A stretch of 64,000 nt of DNA from Agaribacillus aureus (GCA_030442055.1 JAUJEB010000001.1:2046001-2110000), one strand, 5' to 3'. Numbered from the stretch's first letter, positions 9,491-17,594 are shown. A program made the numbers and translations. The notes: generated by a model not told the origin, from the letters alone.

Positions 9491-9928
9491 ATGAACCTCT
9501 CAGAAGAAAACAGAACAACTCTTTTAACGCACCTACATAAGTCCGTTGAGGAAGCTGCCAACATCATGGCGAACCACTTGAACAACGGACGAACTAATCA
9601 ACTCATAGACTATCCACCGAACGGAGGTTTAACTGAAGAAGAAAAGGAGTCGCTCCAACAACTAAAGAACAACAACACTTTAACAGATGCTCTTAGGAAG
9701 GTTTTTGCTAGCAATTCGGCGTCAGTGTTATTTGAGCTTTTCAACATCATTGACGGAACAGGTGACCCTGACCCTGGAACAGGCGACTGGTCTGAAATAA
9801 CGCTGGTAGACATGCCAGAGGATTTTGACCAACACGTGGAATTCCTGCATGACAACTTCTATGAAACATACCAGAACTGGAGGAACAAAAGGAAAGCTGA
9901 CTTCAAGTTGGATTTACTGGACGACTAA
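9491..9928 (+). CDS. Hypothetical acidic protein, unrecognised
   Basis: 145 residues from the ATG at 9491 (an in-frame GTG/TTG region upstream lies in the relic's conserved flank and is disfavoured). Soluble and acidic, mostly helical by eye, with a Pro/Gly/Asp linker (DGTGDPDPGTGDW) near the middle. No family recognised. It begins 36 bases after the conserved sequence that follows recombinase relic A, so it may have been brought in with that element. Confidence 0.5.
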   Translation: MNLSEENRTTLLTHLHKSVEEAANIMANHLNNGRTNQLIDYPPNGGLTEEEKESLQQLKNNNTLTDALRKVFASNSASVLFELFNIIDGTGDPDPGTGDWSEITLVDMPEDFDQHVEFLHDNFYETYQNWRNKRKADFKLDLLDD

Positions 9929-10421
9929 ACGCTTCCCAACAATATGTATGAAAGTATGTGCTTGGGTGCTCTCTACAAACTGTATCTGGACTTCACCGTG
10001 AGTCTGCCACCGAGAAAGATTTTTACTATGTGGAGACTTCAGGTTGCGGGAGTTTTGTGTTAGTTTCAATGGGTTAAATATACCAAATCTCAGGCTGTTG
10101 ACAAAGTGGTTGGTTTACACATTAAAGGACTCACTATAGGGGAAAATATCCTCTCCGAGGAGATTTAAAAGAGGTCAAGACTGGGCAATTTGAGACAGCA
10201 AATTGAAATGTGTCCTGGCCGATCAACGCTCGTATCAATTTATATTGATATGAGTGGAGATTGCCCTGCTCCTACGCTGTAGCTACGGCGCAAGCGTAAG
10301 CGGTGGCCTTCATCTAGAGGGGCTGTTTTTTATATAGGTTGTTTGGCGGATGCTAGGCTGTATTGTATCGGGATTGCTGATTTCTGTTGCTCGCCTTCTG
10401 GACTGACCTCGCACGCCATAC
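9929..10421. other. Intergenic region with probable gene debris
   Basis: About 490 bases. On the plus strand, 9976-10077 reads as the tail of a protein (ESATEKDFYYVETSGCG, ending at TAA 10075-10077) with no start codon, probably a gene remnant. At 10120-10148 lies one copy of the CATTAAAGGA...AGGGGAAAA sequence found also near 13011 and at other island promoters. No intact gene is seen. Confidence 0.4.
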
Positions 10422-12359
10422 TCATTTCCCTGCAAGCAGTCCTTTTACCTTGTCAAGCCAACCTTTAGTTCTTTCCGTATCTGGATGACTCGCACCAAAC
10501 CGATCAATAAATATTTTAAAGGCGCGCTCAATCAATTTATGGGCCTCTTGATATTCCTTCAAATTAATCAATACAGCTCCTAAATTCAATTGGCACCTAG
10601 CCACGTTGGGGTGATTTTCTCCAAAGCTTCGTAATTCTGATGCTAGTGCAATTTCCAGCAGATCAGCGGCTTTTTGATATTTACCTAGGTCCTGATAGGT
10701 CAAGGCCAAATTCGACCTGCGTGTAGCCAACTTTGGGTGACTTTCTCCAAATTTTTTCAAGTCGAATTCCAGGGCTTTCTCGTGTAGCTCGATCGATTTT
10801 TTATAATCACCAAGTTTTCGATAGACTACCGCTAGATTTGATCTGGTTCTGGCTACGGTAGGATGGTTTTCTCCAAAGTTTTGTAAATCCGATGTGAGGA
10901 CTTTTTCCAGCAACTTGACCGCTTTTTGATAGTCTTTCTGATCCAGATAGGATAAGGCAAGATTCGACCTGGTTCTGGCTACTGTAGAGTGGTTTCCTCC
11001 AAAGTTTTGTAGGTCGGATTCTACGGCCTTTTCTAGCAATTCGGTTGCTTTTTGATAGTCTCCCAGGTAACTATAGACTACCGCCAGATTTGATCTGGTT
11101 CTGGCCACTGTTGAATGGTTTTCTCCAAAGTTTTTTAAGTCCGAGTCTAATGTTTCTTCAAGCAGTAGGGCAGCTTTTTGATAGTCTCCCAAATCCTGAT
11201 ACCTTAGTGCAAGATTGTTCATCAGTGAAAATACTTCAGGTTCAGACGAATGTTTAAACCAATGTAACAGATTTTCTCCCCATTCGACCCATTGAAATTT
11301 ATCGATGGGGTTGTCTTTGGCTTGGTCAAAGCTTAATAATTCTGTAACCCCCTCCACCAGATTTTTGCTATCCTGAAAGTTGATTTCCAATTGATAGCTC
11401 AAAATGGATTGGATCATACGATGGATAAAAAACTCTTGACGCCTACTTTCCTGCAACCAGCCTTTTTTATGCAGGCTTTGCAATAAGTCGGAAAGCTCCT
11501 CTTGTTCTTCGCCAATCTTAGTCTCTAAAAGATCAAACAAAAACTCCACCGTCAGCGGCTTTGGGGGTAGCACGGTGAATTGTTTTAAAAGCCATTTTTC
11601 CCGGTCGGTTAAATCGGTCAGGATAAAGGCACTCAATAAATGACTGTAGGCGGTGATTTCTTTGTTATTGGCATGTTCACTGGTAATCTCCTTTGCTAAT
11701 CGTTCATGATGTAGTTGATTGGATTTAAGGTAATCGACCAATTCCCCCACATTTTTCATGGTTAGGCTTTTGGCGTAGGTTTTAGCTAGCAGCTCAATTG
11801 TTAATGTATGGCAATCAATCAATTCCAAGAGCTCTTCCAAGGCATCTCCGTCTACCTTTCCCGCATATTTTTCAAATAATATTTTTCCATCTTCCATCGA
11901 CAAGGAATCCAAGGCAAACAAAGCGAATTGATCCAGCCTTACCCTCGAAGTGACCAGCACTTTCCAGCGAGGTGGGGTGGGTAGTGTGACCTGGCTTGTG
12001 GGCAGATCCCCTGTGGCGTTGTCAATGAATAAGAGATTGTTGCCCTCCAATTGCTGCAGGCCATTCATGATCAACCTGGTTCGCTTGGTTTCATCTAATT
12101 TAGGATTAAGAGTAATTCCTAAATTTTCGTGGATGATGGGATCATTGGCGACCGCCGAAATAAAGTTGGATTGGCCTTTTTCTTCATCGACGGAAACTTC
12201 GATAAAAGCGATATGATCATAATCATTATTATGGATGGCCAGGTAGCGCTTGGCCAGGGTGGTTTTGCCTATGCCGCCTAAGCCGTTGACAACGACTACT
12301 TTTTCGCTTTGTTCAATAAGGGTTTTGAGGTCTTCAAGTTCTGTTTCCCTACCCACCAT
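10422..12359 (-). CDS. STAND NTPase: NB-ARC domain plus TPR repeats (3' part of a frame-split gene)
   Basis: 645 residues from the first ATG. Walker A GLGGIGKTT (26-34), Walker B LLFIDNA (109-115), VTSR (136-139) and a winged-helix-like middle region define an NB-ARC ATPase; from about residue 385 there are five to six 42-residue kinesin-light-chain-type TPRs (FGENHxTVARTRSNLAxxYxxLGDYQKA). The frame continues upstream of this ATG through VAKDLTGPIPYIAKED, the usual lead-in to NB-ARC domains, back to an A10 tract shared with the 142-residue gene before it. A -1 shift there would make one protein of about 803 residues. Such STAND proteins act as ligand-triggered oligomeric switches, often in phage defence or signalling; the trigger here is unknown. 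Confidence 0.85.
   Translation of the reverse strand: MVGRETELEDLKTLIEQSEKVVVVNGLGGIGKTTLAKRYLAIHNNDYDHIAFIEVSVDEEKGQSNFISAVANDPIIHENLGITLNPKLDETKRTRLIMNGLQQLEGNNLLFIDNATGDLPTSQVTLPTPPRWKVLVTSRVRLDQFALFALDSLSMEDGKILFEKYAGKVDGDALEELLELIDCHTLTIELLAKTYAKSLTMKNVGELVDYLKSNQLHHERLAKEITSEHANNKEITAYSHLLSAFILTDLTDREKWLLKQFTVLPPKPLTVEFLFDLLETKIGEEQEELSDLLQSLHKKGWLQESRRQEFFIHRMIQSILSYQLEINFQDSKNLVEGVTELLSFDQAKDNPIDKFQWVEWGENLLHWFKHSSEPEVFSLMNNLALRYQDLGDYQKAALLLEETLDSDLKNFGENHSTVARTRSNLAVVYSYLGDYQKATELLEKAVESDLQNFGGNHSTVARTRSNLALSYLDQKDYQKAVKLLEKVLTSDLQNFGENHPTVARTRSNLAVVYRKLGDYKKSIELHEKALEFDLKKFGESHPKLATRRSNLALTYQDLGKYQKAADLLEIALASELRSFGENHPNVARCQLNLGAVLINLKEYQEAHKLIERAFKIFIDRFGASHPDTERTKGWLDKVKGLLAGK
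10540..11230 (-). repeat. Tandem 126-bp repeats encoding TPR units
   Basis: Within the STAND gene, successive 126-bp units repeat with high nucleotide identity (the TTTTTGATAGTC and GTTTTCTCCAAAG blocks recur in each). Units this alike can recombine, so TPR number may vary between strains and assembly here may be delicate. Confidence 0.7.
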
Positions 12360-12403
12360 ATCTTCCTTAGCAATATAAGGTATAGGGCCGGTGAGGTCTT
12401 TCG

Positions 12404-12832
12404 CTACTTTTTTTTTTCGGGGTGGTGGTGATGGGTTTCGTGTTTGTCACCGATATGTATATCACCGCCGGCTTTGAGTTCACTATCGGTGACAACGTTT
12501 TTACTGTCTTTAATAATGGTTTTGTATTGTTGCAGCCACTGTGGGTCATTTAACGCTAAAAGATCATGGAATTTTACTAATTGGGCTTTAAATTCGGTAG
12601 CATCTATTAAATCCGCTTCCCGGGCGGCGGTGATCTTTTTCTGAACGGCTTCCTGCAGCTCGGGATCTTCAGGGTTAGCTTCCAAGGCTTCCAGTGTAGC
12701 CTTGCTTTTCCCCACCAGCTTCCCCTTTACCCATTGATAAAGGTCCTTGGCAGCTTCTTTGACAATTTCGTCGCCACCTGTTTGTTTTAAGTAGGTAAGC
12801 ACGAGTGCTATTTCAGGAATGTTTTCTACCAT
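12404..12832 (-). CDS. Effector-associated-domain protein (5' part of the frame-split STAND gene)
   Basis: 142 residues: an alpha-helical N-terminal domain, then VTDSELKAGGDIHIGDKHE, a linker seen in bacterial STAND proteins between an effector-associated domain and NB-ARC, ending in His- and Lys-rich sequence. The last codons are GAA AAA AAA AAG TAG. Moving back one base at A AAA AAG avoids the TAG and enters the NB-ARC frame. The short product could therefore be the result of normal termination and the long one of frameshifting, or the gene could simply carry a one-base indel. Effector-associated domains usually recruit a separate effector by homotypic contact; none with a matching domain is visible nearby. 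Confidence 0.75.
   Translation of the reverse strand: MVENIPEIALVLTYLKQTGGDEIVKEAAKDLYQWVKGKLVGKSKATLEALEANPEDPELQEAVQKKITAAREADLIDATEFKAQLVKFHDLLALNDPQWLQQYKTIIKDSKNVVTDSELKAGGDIHIGDKHETHHHHPEKKK
12405..12418 (-). other. A10 slippery site joining the two STAND reading frames
   Basis: On the minus strand the bases are G-A10-G-TAG, read GAA AAA AAA AAG TAG. The heptamer A AAA AAG in the zero frame is the same as the dnaX -1 frameshift site, and A10 alone is long enough for polymerase slippage or indel switching. The -1 frame is open into the NB-ARC domain. No convincing downstream stem was found by eye. Confidence 0.7.
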
Positions 12833-13010
12833 GGCCAGTTAATTTGGCACAAAATAATAAATTATTAGGGTTTAATAAAGAAAAAGCTTAAAAGTAAAAG
12901 TCTTTTAAAATTCCTCAAAATTTGCAACACCTTAACATAATTTTCAATCAAAAAATTGATGATTTTTAAAGGTGGAGATGTTTGCAAGGATTTGGATGAT
13001 CAACCATTAA

Positions 13011-13035
13011 AGGATTTGCGAAAGGGGAAAAAGCG
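13011..13035 (+). repeat. Short dispersed sequence, partial copy of the relic-B upstream region
   Basis: The stretch around 12966-13035 aligns by eye with 13734-13812 upstream of recombinase relic B (blocks TTTTTAA, ATG-TTGC, AGGATT and AGGGGAAAAAG match in order). It appears to be a third, more truncated copy of the same element. Confidence 0.4.
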
Positions 13036-13062
13036 GCCTGATTAGTTTTCTTTGATTTTACA

Positions 13063-13521
13063 CTACTCTATGATTTTCTTGACAGGGTTTAATATTTTTT
13101 CTTCAAATAGCTTCTTGTATTCCTTGTTACTTTCACGATCAAAATCCTGGTTGATATACTTCCACCTTTTTTCAAAAGAAGAATCATATACGCCGACAAA
13201 AGCAATTTTCGATTTACTTTTACCACCTCTTACCCATGCCTTCATCACCTGGTTTCGCTCCCGATTATAAATGTAAAAATGATACCAATGATCCAGACTA
13301 TCTTTCCTGCCATCAATTAACGGTATATTATTTGGGATAGTCAATTCTGAATTTGAGCTTTTAACAGCATGAACAGCCTCAATTAACGCCTCTTCGCTGG
13401 TTTCAATTTCATATCGCTCTGCATTTGGGTAACTCCCTGGAGCCAGGTTACAAGCTTTAAAGGTTAGTAAACAAATGGACAAACCAATAACTAATGGTAA
13501 AATCTTGTTTTTATTGTTCAT
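13063..13521 (-). CDS. Putative lipoprotein of unknown function
   Basis: 152 residues. The N-terminus MNNKNKILPLVIGLSICLLTFKAC is a plausible lipoprotein signal ending at Cys24. The mature domain has WYHFYIYNRERNQVMKAWV followed by a Lys-rich stretch and YDSSFEKRWKYIN. No family recognised. It lies alone between two copies of the recombinase-relic element. Confidence 0.55.
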   Translation of the reverse strand: MNNKNKILPLVIGLSICLLTFKACNLAPGSYPNAERYEIETSEEALIEAVHAVKSSNSELTIPNNIPLIDGRKDSLDHWYHFYIYNRERNQVMKAWVRGGKSKSKIAFVGVYDSSFEKRWKYINQDFDRESNKEYKKLFEEKILNPVKKIIE

Positions 13522-13743
13522 TTCCGGCTATTTAGATGGTTTGTTGGTAATTCTCTGATTAATTCAAGGGGTTGCTTTTTCATATTGGTATGTGGTATTT
13601 TAAAAATTTCCCATCCAAATAGCCAGTTTGTGTACTTCCCTCCTCCCTGATTTATTGATAGGCTTTATTGGTTAATTTTCTAAGTTAAAAAATTATCTGG
13701 TTTTACGCATTAGTCATACGCCACTATTGATGGTTTTTAATGG

Positions 13744-13985
13744 TTGGAATGCTTGCGAGGATTAGAAATTACTACCCGGTCATATGATTTACTAGAGGGG
13801 AAAAAGAGGGGTTGTTTTTTTCTGACACCAGTGTCTTCTATTACTTTGAGATCGCCTGGGCTTTTATCGTGCGAGTGGGCGGCACATGGTCTTGGTTTTA
13901 TTAGGGCATACCTCAGGCAAAACTACTGAGATCTATACACAAGTTGCTAAAACCGATATGAATTTCATCAAAATCCATTAAATTA
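13744..13985 (+). pseudogene. Tyrosine recombinase C-terminal relic, copy B (frameshifted)
   Basis: The DNA aligns with relic A over about 230 bases (shared blocks CTGTGTCTTCT/CAGTGTCTTCT, GGCACATGGTCTTGG and ATCTATACACA). Two frames are needed to recover the end EIYTQVAKTDMNFIK, so the copy is broken by at least one frameshift in addition to lacking its 5' part. The catalytic Tyr triplet survives in sequence only. Confidence 0.7.
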
Positions 13986-14024
13986 AAGTTTTTAAAATTG
14001 CTATAAGTACCACCTTGTGGTAAA
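13983..14024 (+). repeat. Conserved sequence downstream of recombinase relic B
   Basis: Counterpart of 9415-9455. It ends in a perfect small palindrome, TACCAC-CTT-GTGGTA at 14008-14022, just before the two copies stop matching. The next gene starts 30 bases later. Confidence 0.55.
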
Positions 14025-14053
14025 CATCGACATATTGTGCGTAATTGGTCATT

Positions 14054-14815
14054 ATGAACTTTCTCAACCCCTACCTAGAAATTTATCTCAGATATCCGAA
14101 CGAGAATCAGGATGAACTAATTCCTTTTTATCGAGAAGTACTCTGGCTTTTTTCCAAGAACCTGAACAATAGATTACGTATGTTTCAGAACAGGGTGAAC
14201 ATTGAAATAGAAGATGTTTGGGAATCACCCAGAAATTTCAAGTTTGAAGGAATCTACGCTTATCAGACAAGTATTGATATTGAAAAATTCAAAGAACTGG
14301 ATGAAAAATCTAAACGCAAGAAATTGCTTGACTTAGTACATGAAGGACTAACCTCTTTGGCAATTGAATTTGGTTGGGATATTGAAGCAATCAAAGATGC
14401 CTACATAAAGAGCATTGATGAAAATTATAAATTCGTTTACCATTCGGATTTCAAACTAAATCGTTCTCGAAAACTTAAAGGTCGAATTAGAATTAACCTC
14501 AACAAAAGACTTACAACCTTTACCGCTGAAATCATAGATTTGGAATCCAACAGTTTATCGGAGTGCGAATTGTTGCAAACCGAGCAAAGAAATTTCGCTT
14601 GGTGGAAATCGATTAGAGATTATGGTTGGATGGATAACCATAACTTCGGGCTTAAATTGGAGAAAGGAGAACTTTGGCTTACAACGAACACATCAATTCC
14701 TAATTTGACTGAGACTTTCAAACCGAAAAAGAGCAACATCCAACAGCTAAAGAATTTCCTAGAACAGATTAGAGAACCTGTCATTTACAATAAAAGCGCA
14801 CAACAAATGCTATGA
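14054..14815 (+). CDS. Hypothetical protein, unrecognised
   Basis: 253 residues from ATG 14054; a TTG three codons earlier is less likely. Soluble, Lys/Asn-rich, with mixed helix and strand content; FAWWKSIRDYGWMDNHNFGLKL is the most distinctive part. I do not recognise the family. It directly follows recombinase relic B as the 9491 gene follows relic A, and it is followed after 8 bases by the 47-codon frame that leads into the DUF4291 gene, so the three may be one transcript. Confidence 0.55.
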   Translation: MNFLNPYLEIYLRYPNENQDELIPFYREVLWLFSKNLNNRLRMFQNRVNIEIEDVWESPRNFKFEGIYAYQTSIDIEKFKELDEKSKRKKLLDLVHEGLTSLAIEFGWDIEAIKDAYIKSIDENYKFVYHSDFKLNRSRKLKGRIRINLNKRLTTFTAEIIDLESNSLSECELLQTEQRNFAWWKSIRDYGWMDNHNFGLKLEKGELWLTTNTSIPNLTETFKPKKSNIQQLKNFLEQIREPVIYNKSAQQML

Positions 14816-14823
14816 ATGAATGA

Positions 14824-14967
14824 ATGGGTTTTATCTTTCAGGATATTTTCATGGGTACTGAAAATGTATCAAATGCGATTGAATATATAAAAGGATGTCA
14901 AAAGGCCGGTGACTTTGATGACTTAGACACCTATTTTTCCAAAAATAATTTGCCTTGGTGGTTATGA
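14824..14967 (+). CDS. 47-residue open frame coupled to the DUF4291 gene
   Basis: MGFIFQDIFMGTENVSNAIE... ending in NNLPWWL. Its stop overlaps the start of the DUF4291 gene in an ATGA arrangement, typical of translational coupling. It may be a small gene or the surviving 3' end of a larger one that lost its beginning; the sequence looks coding (acidic, well spaced hydrophobics) rather than random. No family recognised. Confidence 0.4.
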   Translation: MGFIFQDIFMGTENVSNAIEYIKGCQKAGDFDDLDTYFSKNNLPWWL

Positions 14968-15623
14968 ATATAATAACAGAAAAATATCACGAAGCTGTTG
15001 ATAGATTACCTTCAAGCGGTAAGCACATTATTGCTCATCAAACTGAAAATTCATTGGTTGTATATCAGGCATTCAAACCTTCTATTGCTTTATTCGCAGT
15101 CAAAAATCAAAAATTTGGAGGATCAGACTATAATTTCAATCGAATGACATGGATTAAACCAAATTTTTTGTGGATGATGTATCGTTCCGGTTGGGCAAGT
15201 AAAGTAGGACAAGAAAGGATATTAGCAATTACCATCAGTAAATCAAGCTTTAACGAAATTCTTAATGGAGCAGTCGTTTCTTCTTATGACCCTGAGTATT
15301 TTCCAAATCGAGAGGAATGGGAAAAGGAAATTAAAAATAGCGATGTCCGATTACAATGGGATCCTGACCATGATCCATTTGGGGATAAAATTGAGAGACG
15401 AGCTATTCAATTAGGTCTAAGAGGAAATAGCCAAAAGAAATTCAATGATGAGCAAATTGAGAAAATTGAAGACATTACGGATTTTGTTGTAAGTCAAGGT
15501 CAATTAGTGATAGCTAACAAGCTTAACAAATTGGAAGTACCATATGAAGCGGTTTACCTTCCGACCGATGAAAAACTAATTGAAAAAATTAAAATCGATA
15601 AAATAGAACGCCCAATCGAGTAG
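14964..15623 (+). CDS. DUF4291 family protein
   Basis: 219 residues from ATG 14964 (a TTG 9 bases earlier lies inside the preceding frame). The block RMTWIKPNFLWMMYRSGWA near residues 60-78 is the hallmark of DUF4291, a family of cytosolic proteins of unknown function found scattered in bacteria and some eukaryotes. Full length for the family. Overlaps the upstream 47-codon frame by four bases. Confidence 0.8.
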   Translation: MNIITEKYHEAVDRLPSSGKHIIAHQTENSLVVYQAFKPSIALFAVKNQKFGGSDYNFNRMTWIKPNFLWMMYRSGWASKVGQERILAITISKSSFNEILNGAVVSSYDPEYFPNREEWEKEIKNSDVRLQWDPDHDPFGDKIERRAIQLGLRGNSQKKFNDEQIEKIEDITDFVVSQGQLVIANKLNKLEVPYEAVYLPTDEKLIEKIKIDKIERPIE

Positions 15624-15667
15624 ATGTCCCCTATGGCAGAGGATGGCCTATATTGTAAAGGGCTGCC

Positions 15668-15820
15668 TTGACTCCCTTCGCTCCTGCTGTTGCTCAAACT
15701 GTTGCTGACTCTATAGAGAAAGAGAGGAACTATTTGTTTTTTGATGGTAATTTTGTGATAGGCTCTGACTACAATCCTTTTAAAACAGCTATTGCTAAGC
15801 CTATCGACAGTTCAATTTGA
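15668..15820 (+). pseudogene. Possible 50-codon gene remnant
   Basis: An open frame (TTG 15668 to TGA 15818-15820) reading LTPFAPAVAQTVADSIEKER then NYLFFDGNFVIGSDYNPFKT has protein-like composition but no proper start. It is probably the tail of a lost gene. The rest of 15624-16070 shows no gene. Confidence 0.25.
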
Positions 15821-16070
15821 TCTATGGGAAATCTCCCAATGGAAATTTAAATATGTTCCCGCTATGATACGATAATACCAATTTATACCGGTGTTTACAG
15901 AAAATTGGAATTTAGTATATCACAATAATTCTGATATTTTTGTACTTGATTAGGAGATAGTAAGAGGAACTAAATTGTTGTTAATCGTAAAATATTAAAG
16001 AGGGCACACATTTTTAAGTAGGAATTGAAAAGTGATTTTCGCAAAAACAGTTTTAATTTTTTGAAAGTTC

Positions 16071-16520
16071 ATGTCAGAAAAAATAAGTTCAAACGAATAC
16101 GCAAATATTTCAATTATTACTACTGTAACCATTGTCATTTGGCTAATATCGATCTCATTCCTAAAAGCCAATATTTACATATCTATCACAATAGCAGTGG
16201 CATTGCTCATAGGTGCATTTAAGGTGTTCAAATTGATAAATTACAAGGTATTTTATAATAAAGAGTTTTTGGTAGTCCAAAAAAATAAAAGAACATTTCA
16301 AATATCTTTAATGAGAATAAGAAAAATTAAATTGACGATGGATTATGTAGGATCAGCTCGAAAATATCGAATTGAATATTTAGACCCAAACGATAATTTC
16401 GACGCTGTCTCTTTTTTCGTAAGTAGATTTAACAGCGAATTTGAGGGCTTTATCGAGTATGTGGGTGACTCATACCCATTTGTGAAGATTGAAAGATGGG
16501 CTACAACATTTGATAGTTGA
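16071..16520 (+). CDS. Small membrane protein with PH-like cytosolic domain
   Basis: 149 residues. Two membrane helices (about 14-32 and 35-53) are followed by a domain of about 90 residues alternating short strands (VFYNKEFLVVQKNKRTFQISL), resembling bacterial PH-like domains in membrane proteins. Function unknown. Starts at ATG 16071. The nearby 18609 gene has the same two-helix plus strand-rich layout. Confidence 0.55.
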   Translation: MSEKISSNEYANISIITTVTIVIWLISISFLKANIYISITIAVALLIGAFKVFKLINYKVFYNKEFLVVQKNKRTFQISLMRIRKIKLTMDYVGSARKYRIEYLDPNDNFDAVSFFVSRFNSEFEGFIEYVGDSYPFVKIERWATTFDS

Positions 16521-16663
16521 GTTTAAAATAATAAAAATTAAATACTTGTTGTCTCCGTTAAAAAAATAGCCCTCTCCCTTCTGCTTCACATTGAATACCT
16601 CCTATATTTAGTAATCATGAAAAATATACAGGTTAACACTTATCCACTGATGATCTCAGCTAT

Positions 16664-16825
16664 ATGAAGCAAGAATTGATTCCTTCCTTGATCGGCATTA
16701 TCGCATTTTCGGCAGTTATGTACCTCGCTTATAGATATGCGAATGGGAACTGGAATGTTTCTGAACCTAAAAAGGCTGCTTACGAAAATTGGACTGCCGA
16801 ATATGGCCGGAAAGCCAAGAGGTAA
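16664..16825 (+). CDS. 53-residue single-pass membrane peptide
   Basis: MKQELIPSLIGIIAFSAVMY opens a peptide with one membrane helix and a charged tail (about 30 residues, EPKKAAYENWTAEYGRKAKR). A TATATTTAG box lies about 65 bases upstream (near 16601-16609). The composition is convincing for a small membrane protein, but it is short and of unknown family. Confidence 0.45.
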   Translation: MKQELIPSLIGIIAFSAVMYLAYRYANGNWNVSEPKKAAYENWTAEYGRKAKR

Positions 16826-16900
16826 ATTATCATTGGTTTAATCATTTATTATTTATTGATGTTATTACAAATTTCGGAACAGCTTTAGACATTGACATTA

Positions 16901-17206
16901 ATGATCTTTTTGATATGGATTTTCTTAGTTCCCTTGACCTACTTTAAATTCAAGCTTCACTGGAAATATTATGTAGTAGCCAATGATCTTGGAAACGGAC
17001 TTAAATTCCAAGATGCTATCCTGGACAGCAATTTAAACTTCTTGAAATGGTTTATTTTCATGATGCACTTTGCACTTCCAGTTTTTTTCCATAAAAATAA
17101 TGGCGGCGAAAGTTTGCATGTCAAAAGATTGAGGATAAAGATGTACGGCATCTTGTTGATTTGGTGGTTGCTGTTTATCTTATCTTTATACTCATTTGAT
17201 ATCTAA
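16901..17206 (+). CDS. Small multi-pass membrane protein, unrecognised
   Basis: 101 residues from ATG 16901 (a TTG 9 bases earlier is less likely). Three hydrophobic segments: about 1-16, 44-62 and 83-98. The loop between the first two (HWKYYVVANDLGNGLKFQDA) is polar. No family recognised. Confidence 0.5.
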   Translation: MIFLIWIFLVPLTYFKFKLHWKYYVVANDLGNGLKFQDAILDSNLNFLKWFIFMMHFALPVFFHKNNGGESLHVKRLRIKMYGILLIWWLLFILSLYSFDI

Positions 17207-17236
17207 TCCGTTTGACTATATCTTAAATTAAGCTTT

Positions 17237-17486
17237 ATGCTCCCTAAGCTAAAAGAAACAGCATTAATTGGGAAATGGTAGAAACAGGGTACCTTCATAT
17301 TAGGAGATGAGGTTTGTTTTAGGATTGAATGGTTAATTAATAACCATCTAAAAGCAATAATACTGATGAAAGCGGCTGAACAACCCTATTTATTGATCCC
17401 AATGATGGCAATTATCATACGACCAAAGTGATAGGCGGGGCGGTGGACCTCCTAGTTTGAAATGGGCAGCTGATGACAAAGGGTAA
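17237..17486 (+). pseudogene. Decayed Imm27-type immunity gene
   Basis: Read through frame changes, the DNA gives MLPKLKETALIGKW-stop, then GDEVCFRIEWLINNHLKAI, then TDESG-stop-TTLFIDPNDGNY, then GGGPPSLKWAADD. This is the order and wording of Imm27 proteins: a GKW start, GDxxCxRIEWL, ESGWxTLYxDPxDGxYW and GGGPP. At least two stop codons (TAG 17279-17281; TGA replacing the conserved Trp) and two frameshifts break it. Imm27 proteins protect against contact-dependent polymorphic toxins. A TATATCTTA box sits just upstream at 17217-17225. I am fairly sure of the family and sure that the gene is dead. Confidence 0.75.
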
Positions 17487-17535
17487 ATTGGGGTTTAATA
17501 CATCCACCTGTCTATTCATTGCCAAGATCATCTGA

Positions 17536-17568
17536 CAACTATAGGAAAAAAAATTTTACCTATCTTCG
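17536..17568 (+). promoter_or_regulatory. Promoter module of the 17595 gene
   Basis: ACTATAGGAAAAAAAATTTT followed by TATCTTCG at 17561-17568, 26 bases before the ATG. The same layout (ACNATAGGGGAAAAA then TATCTTAG) recurs at 18061-18092 and 24999-25033. Confidence 0.5.
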
Positions 17569-17594
17569 TTGGTATTAAGTTTTCTGAAAAATCT

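Noticed and set aside
10540-11230. Regularly spaced repeats that might suggest a CRISPR array
   Set aside because: Units are contiguous 126-bp coding repeats in one frame (TPRs), without spacers.
12367-12549. Third reading frame through the A10 tract, ending TLYC
   Set aside because: It is the +1 frame of the effector-associated gene; it stops at once and lacks any domain, so it only shows which shift is not used.
16025-16222. Plus-strand frame overlapping the start of the 16071 gene
   Set aside because: The other frame gives a clean two-helix membrane protein with an ATG; this one is Lys/Tyr/His-rich shadow.
17458-17460. TGA end of an apparent frame in the Imm27 region taken as the gene end
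   Set aside because: The GGGPP motif is in another frame and runs on to TAA 17484-17486, so the pseudogene is longer.
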